DNA of 36,287 bases from assembly GCF_018402035.1 (NCBI RefSeq), contig NZ_JAGYJN010000012.1, positions 1-36,287 of the forward strand. Reading direction: 5' to 3'. Position 1 is the stretch's first letter; each line of letters begins with the position of its first letter. The notes below the pieces were generated by a model. It searched no databases. It was not told where the DNA came from and saw nothing but the letters and a program-made list of their open reading frames with translations. Both the position numbers and the translations under genes were made by a program. This document shows positions 32,863 through 36,287 of the stretch, piece after piece. The stretch comes from Roseicyclus sp. (GTDB taxonomy: Bacteria; Pseudomonadota; Alphaproteobacteria; Rhodobacterales; Rhodobacteraceae).

Positions 32863-34605
32863 TCACGACACCGTCTCAAGCGGTCGGATGGATCTCTCCG
32901 CCGCAAAACAGTTGAGCGCGTCGACCGAGCCTTGATCGAGGCGAATTCCCTCGGCAGTGCGACGCGCTTGTTCCTCCCATTCGCGATCACCTGCCGCCAT
33001 GACGCGTTGCCCCTCGGCCGCTCGCGATTGCCGGATATGGCTGATGTAGCGACCGACCACCGCGCGAAAGACCGCGCCACCGCCAAAGGCATCAGGGTCC
33101 AGCGCCAGCACGAAGGCCCCCAGATGGCGCGGCGTCTCCATGTCGTCGCCGATCATCGGCGGTAACTCCACGCTCAGCGGAGCATCCGAAAAGGCCGTCG
33201 AAAAGATTTCGGCCAAGCCGGCCAAGCCCGCCCCCTTGTAGCCGAACAGCGCGCCACCAAGAGGGGCCAACATCTCGGTTTGGGCGGGATTGGTGACGAA
33301 GCGGCCCTCGGTATCGGCGGCAACATCGGGCGGCAAGCTCAGACCCAATGCGCCCGCTAGTTGCACCCGGTTAAACGGGATTGCGCTGGTGGCCATGTCA
33401 AAAAGCCACGGCCGCGCGCCATCAGACGGGGCAGCGGCCGCGATGGGATTGGTGCCATGAAATCGCTGCGCCCCGCCTTGAAGGCGAACGAAGCTATCGG
33501 AATTGCAAACGGCCAATCCCATCATGCCTTGCTCGGCGATGGCCATTGCATAAGCGCCCGCCGGGCCGAAATGCGATGAATTACGGATCGCGACCGCCCC
33601 TATACCATTTTGCCGCGCCAAGGCGATGGCATGGCGCGCCGCTTCATAGCCGCCCACGGCACCATGGGCATCATCGGCATCCAGCACGGCTGCGCCGCCC
33701 TTGCCCTGTAACAAGCGCGGCGATGGATTTGGATTTAACCGCCCGCGCGTGAATCCTTCGAGATAGTGGGGCAAAAGGCGATAACCGTGCGAGTCCACAC
33801 CCAACCCTGAAGCATGCGACAATGCCCCGATGACCGCTTCGATGGTCAGCGCATTAGCCCCAACGTCATCCAGCGCCGTCCGGGCAAAACGCTCGATTTC
33901 GGGCAGCATTACCCGTCGGGCGGCGCCCTGTGTCTTGGCGGACGTGTCGTTCGAACCGAAGCGCGCGAGGTAAATGGCCGTCGTTTCGCCGATATGCTTT
34001 TGCAAAAGCGCCTTTGCGCCAGCGCTGTCTCCCCTGCGGATCAACTCGACGATTTCAGCATGATCAGCCAATGAAATCGTGTTGAGTTCCGCCTCGCGCG
34101 AAAGCCAGTTGCGAAGGGCTTGGATGCGGAATGACAATAACAGGTAGTTTGATCGCAGGTATCCATTGCCGCAAAGATCGAAGATCGCCGTATGGTAGTC
34201 GCGGTCGAGCAAACGGTAGCCGGAGGCATCCTCGACATCGAGGGCCGAGCGCATCTTGTCCACGATCATGGCAAGCGTTTCGGCCAAGCTTGTACGATTG
34301 CGCGCTATGGCCAGCGTCAGCGCCTCGCGCTCCAGGATCAACCGCAGCTCACCCAATTCGGCGATCGTGCCGCTGCCCATCGAGAATACCTGAGCGGTTC
34401 GATCAGGCGGCATTTCCACCAAACCTTCGCTTTCAAGCTGCAGTAGCGCCTCACGGATGGGGCTTTTGCTCATGCCCAAAAGCTCGGACAGCTCGTACTC
34501 GGGCAGCTTCCGCCCCATGGGAAAGGTGCCGGAAATGATACGCCCGCGGATCTCCTCTCGGGCGAGGTCCGACAACTTGGCGCGTTCCAGCTTATTTTTT
34601 TGCAT
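32863..34605 (-). CDS. Fused GntR/FCD regulator and Ldh2-family dehydrogenase
   Basis: One uninterrupted 580-residue frame joins two complete proteins. Residues about 10-217 are a FadR-type GntR regulator: winged helix (GMSKSPIREALLQLESEGLVE, about 44-64) and FCD domain with DRDYHTAIF and HAEIVELI. After a linker of about 15 residues, residues about 233-580 are a full malate/L-lactate dehydrogenase (Ldh2) with the SHG motif at 272-274, the catalytic NSSHFGPAGAYA and FGYKGAGLA. Ldh2 enzymes reduce or oxidise 2-oxo/2-hydroxyacids with NAD(P). An in-frame ATG at 33909 (residue 233) lies where a stand-alone Ldh2 would start but lacks a good ribosome site. The protein start is ATG 34605. It is probably autoregulated through the palindrome just upstream. 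Confidence 0.85.
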   Translation of the reverse strand: MQKNKLERAKLSDLAREEIRGRIISGTFPMGRKLPEYELSELLGMSKSPIREALLQLESEGLVEMPPDRTAQVFSMGSGTIAELGELRLILEREALTLAIARNRTSLAETLAMIVDKMRSALDVEDASGYRLLDRDYHTAIFDLCGNGYLRSNYLLLSFRIQALRNWLSREAELNTISLADHAEIVELIRRGDSAGAKALLQKHIGETTAIYLARFGSNDTSAKTQGAARRVMLPEIERFARTALDDVGANALTIEAVIGALSHASGLGVDSHGYRLLPHYLEGFTRGRLNPNPSPRLLQGKGGAAVLDADDAHGAVGGYEAARHAIALARQNGIGAVAIRNSSHFGPAGAYAMAIAEQGMMGLAVCNSDSFVRLQGGAQRFHGTNPIAAAAPSDGARPWLFDMATSAIPFNRVQLAGALGLSLPPDVAADTEGRFVTNPAQTEMLAPLGGALFGYKGAGLAGLAEIFSTAFSDAPLSVELPPMIGDDMETPRHLGAFVLALDPDAFGGGAVFRAVVGRYISHIRQSRAAEGQRVMAAGDREWEEQARRTAEGIRLDQGSVDALNCFAAERSIRPLETVS

Positions 34606-34627
34606 CCCTGATCCAATTAACTTCACA

Positions 34628-34646
34628 TGGATATTCTGTATATCAA
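34628..34646. promoter_or_regulatory. Palindromic operator candidate upstream of the fusion gene
   Basis: TGGATATTCTGTATATCAA is a near-perfect palindrome (GATAT-N5-ATATC with matching outer bases), 22 bases before the ATG at 34605. Size and placement suit binding of the GntR domain encoded directly downstream. A related site (12 of 15 bases alike on the opposite reading) is found at 3706-3720. Confidence 0.5.
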
Positions 34647-34865
34647 TGCCGAACTTGGGGCGAAGGTCAATCATAACTTTGAAGATCGCGAAGTTGCGGA
34701 ACTTTGCGGCAAGCGGGGTGCGAGTCGATCTCTTGATGACGGCAAGGGGCTGCCGCGCCTGCATGCCGACATGCTTCGCCGCTCGCGATCGTCATGCGAA
34801 TGAAACCTTTACCCTGGTCTCGGGGGCGGAGCGATTGCGCCGGATCGTGCGCGCGCGCCCCGGCG
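34647..34865. other. Gene-free spacer
   Basis: About 220 bp lie between the end of the D-2-hydroxyacid dehydrogenase gene and the operator of the fusion gene. An open frame continues upstream of the fusion start for 53 codons but reads as non-family sequence. Short GC-rich self-complementary stretches occur near 34843-34868, possibly the 3' end structure of the hydroxyacid dehydrogenase message. No gene is seen. Confidence 0.4.
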
Positions 34866-35801
34866 CTAAGGGACGGGGCTAAGCAATGGCGCGCCCGCAA
34901 GGAATGCTGCGATATTGGCGCGCTGAAGACTTGCCATCGCGGCGCGTGTTTGCACCGTCGCACTGCCGATATGCGGTAAAGACAGCACATTCGGAAACGC
35001 CAGAAGATCCGCGTTCGCTTGCGGTTCATGCGCGAAAACATCGAGCGCTGCCCCAGCCAGATGCCCCTTTCGCAAGGCCTCGACAAGGGCGTCTTCGTCG
35101 AGCACAGATCCGCGTGCGACATTGATGATATATCCGGGGCCAAGGGCCGTAAGCGTGTCATGGTCGATGAGGTTGCGCGTCTGCTCGCCGCCAACGATCG
35201 TGATGATGAGGTCGTCGACCTCTTGTGCCATCGCGCGGGGAGTCGCATGCCAGCGTATACCCGAAACGCCCTTCTCTGCGCGGGCGGTATAATGGATCTC
35301 GCAGCCGAACGCCGCCAACCTGTCCGCGACGGCACGACCGATTCGGCCCATTCCCACAATACCCACCTTGCGGCCGCTGGCCTTGGTGCCCAAGCCAAGC
35401 GGTCGCCCGGCCCCCCAGTCGCCTTGCTGCAGATAGGCGGCGGCATGCATTACACCCCGACAGGCGGCGATCCACATGCACAGGGCCAGATCCGCAACAT
35501 CATCGTTCAGCACATCGGGCGTTATGGTGATCCTTATGCCACGTGCGCCGGCAGCATCGCCATCTATCGCGTCATGACCGACCCCGTAATTGGCGATCAG
35601 TCCAAGGGCAGGCAAGGCATCCATATGAAGCGGGCCAAAGGGATCATGCCCTTTGTAGGCAACGACGCGGATCCCCTTTCTTTGCTCGGGGTCGAGCGCC
35701 GCCATGGCAGCGAGATCAGGCAAGACCACGGCCGCGAACTGGCTTTCGAACGCGTCGATCTCCTCCTGCTCATAATGTCCGATGGCAAGGGTGTGGGACA
35801 T
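34866..35801 (-). CDS. D-2-hydroxyacid dehydrogenase (glyoxylate/hydroxypyruvate reductase type)
   Basis: A 311-residue NAD(P)-dependent enzyme. The nucleotide motif KVGIVGMGRIGRAVA (about 144-158), the catalytic Arg in NVARGSVLDE, the acid Glu in HEPQAN and the catalytic His in LPHIGSAT are all present. This subfamily reduces glyoxylate and hydroxypyruvate or oxidises D-2-hydroxyacids. It is on the same strand as the fusion-gene operon but 260 bp upstream of it, so it may have its own promoter. It may handle the 2-hydroxyacid or glyoxylate released by the FAH pathway. The ribosome site is weak. Confidence 0.88.
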   Translation of the reverse strand: MSHTLAIGHYEQEEIDAFESQFAAVVLPDLAAMAALDPEQRKGIRVVAYKGHDPFGPLHMDALPALGLIANYGVGHDAIDGDAAGARGIRITITPDVLNDDVADLALCMWIAACRGVMHAAAYLQQGDWGAGRPLGLGTKASGRKVGIVGMGRIGRAVADRLAAFGCEIHYTARAEKGVSGIRWHATPRAMAQEVDDLIITIVGGEQTRNLIDHDTLTALGPGYIINVARGSVLDEDALVEALRKGHLAGAALDVFAHEPQANADLLAFPNVLSLPHIGSATVQTRAAMASLQRANIAAFLAGAPLLSPVP

Positions 35802-36102
35802 GCGTGAAATCCATCCCTGAAGATTGTGGTCAAGGACCGCCGATGGTCTCGAAAGGCGGCCGCGGCCGATGAACGGGGTTGGCTCAACCTATCAAGATAA
35901 CTTTGGCCAAGCCAGTCTCTTGGCGCGAGTGCAGGGCGGAAGCCATCTGTGCTGTTCTCCTGAGTGTCGTATCCCACCTAAAGAACTCACAACATTATGA
36001 TTTGTTGTATAAAATTGTGTTTTTTGTTTGGACCTGTCACGTAATTGTGCCGCCCCCGTTGCGCGTTCAGGCCCGCTTGGATCACGAGAATGCAGACTCG
36101 GC
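35802..36102. promoter_or_regulatory. Upstream region with ACAACA-N8-TGTTGT palindrome
   Basis: This 301-bp stretch separates the hydroxyacid dehydrogenase start from the LysR end and holds no gene. Its centre (about 35980-36030) is strikingly AT-rich. ACAACA at 35989-35994 and TGTTGT at 36003-36008 form a palindrome with an 8-base centre, and on the minus strand CATAAT overlaps it as a -10 candidate. It is a likely promoter/operator for the hydroxyacid dehydrogenase. Confidence 0.4.
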
Positions 36103-36287
36103 CTAGCGTTCGGGTGGGCGCAACTCATAGGCTGACTGCGGGTTCGATTTCAGCGACAATTGCACATGGCGCATGAAGGCGCGCGCAGGGCGCGACATAG
36201 GCCTCACCGTCGAGACGGCGAAAGAGACGCGATAGATGAATTCTGGCTCAAAGGGTCGCACGGCGAGTTCCGGGTGCGCTTGGCTAA
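36103..36287 (-). CDS. LysR family regulator, C-terminal part (cut by window edge)
   Basis: The last 60 codons of a minus-strand gene end at TAG (36105-36103). The translation contains ELAVRPFEPEFIYRVSF and RPMSRPARAFMRHV, typical of the last strand and helix of a LysR substrate-binding domain. The start lies beyond the window, so target and effector cannot be judged. It points in the same direction as the neighbouring operon. Confidence 0.65.
   Translation of the reverse strand, partial: SQAHPELAVRPFEPEFIYRVSFAVSTVRPMSRPARAFMRHVQLSLKSNPQSAYELRPPER

Noticed and set aside
32863..33909. Stand-alone Ldh2 gene starting at the internal ATG 33909
   Set aside because: No convincing ribosome site precedes it and the frame is open without a stop from the GntR domain, so a single fused product is the simpler reading. 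Internal initiation is kept only as an alternative.
1..36287. CRISPR arrays, tRNA or rRNA genes, toxin-antitoxin or phage-defence genes
   Set aside because: No regularly spaced repeats, tRNA-like cloverleaf ends or matching protein motifs were seen while reading both strands.

Overview
The window looks like an accessory sugar-acid catabolism region of a Roseobacter-group alphaproteobacterium (Rhodobacteraceae). This is inferred from moderately high GC, three TRAP transporters with no ABC sugar importer, and proteins that read like Roseobacter homologues. All identifications come from reading translated motifs; no database search was run. The only mobile-element trace is a 148-bp internally deleted IS3-like remnant at the left edge (17-164).

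Layout, left to right. (1) 278-3697, minus: FAD-linked 2-hydroxyacid oxidase, GntR regulator and an enolase-superfamily sugar-acid dehydratase. Diverging from it (3809-5673, plus) are denD (D-erythronate dehydrogenase) and a beta-hydroxyacid dehydrogenase. (2) 5931-8792, minus: LacI regulator and an IlvD/EDD-type aldonate dehydratase. Diverging (8921-14472, plus) are TRAP system A (dctQ-dctM-dctP), an EamA permease, dgoK and dgoA. Together these form a De Ley-Doudoroff route from aldonate through 2-keto-3-deoxy acid and its 6-phosphate to pyruvate and glyceraldehyde 3-phosphate. (3) 14749-22838, one minus operon read right to left: apnO, GntR regulator, TRAP system B (dctP-dctQ-dctM), ltnD, otnK, otnC, otnI. 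Diverging from apnO (22963-25631, plus) are oiaK and a RuBisCO-like protein (OiaX/OiaC type). This block joins D-apionate degradation to L-threonate/D-erythronate degradation behind one transporter and one regulator. (4) 25734-35801, minus: D-2-hydroxyacid dehydrogenase, an unusual GntR-Ldh2 fusion protein, TRAP system C (dctP-dctQ-dctM), SDR, UxaA-type dehydratase, second SDR and an FAH-type hydrolase. These form a candidate non-phosphorylative oxidative acid-sugar pathway. (5) The right edge carries the C-terminus of a LysR regulator.

How the genes work together: DenD and LtnD both make 2-oxo-tetronate, which OtnI, OtnK and OtnC take to dihydroxyacetone phosphate. ApnO, OiaK and the RuBisCO-like protein take D-apionate through 3-oxo-isoapionate and its 4-phosphate. 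Block 4 is inferred to dehydrate an acid sugar, oxidise the 2-keto-3-deoxy acid at C4 and hydrolyse the diketo acid to pyruvate plus a 2-hydroxyacid, which the linked hydroxyacid dehydrogenases could oxidise. The most notable points are the regulator-enzyme fusion, the RuBisCO-like/apionate genes joined to a tetronate operon, the UxaA-SDR-FAH combination, and a strong stem-loop just after every one of the three dctP genes.
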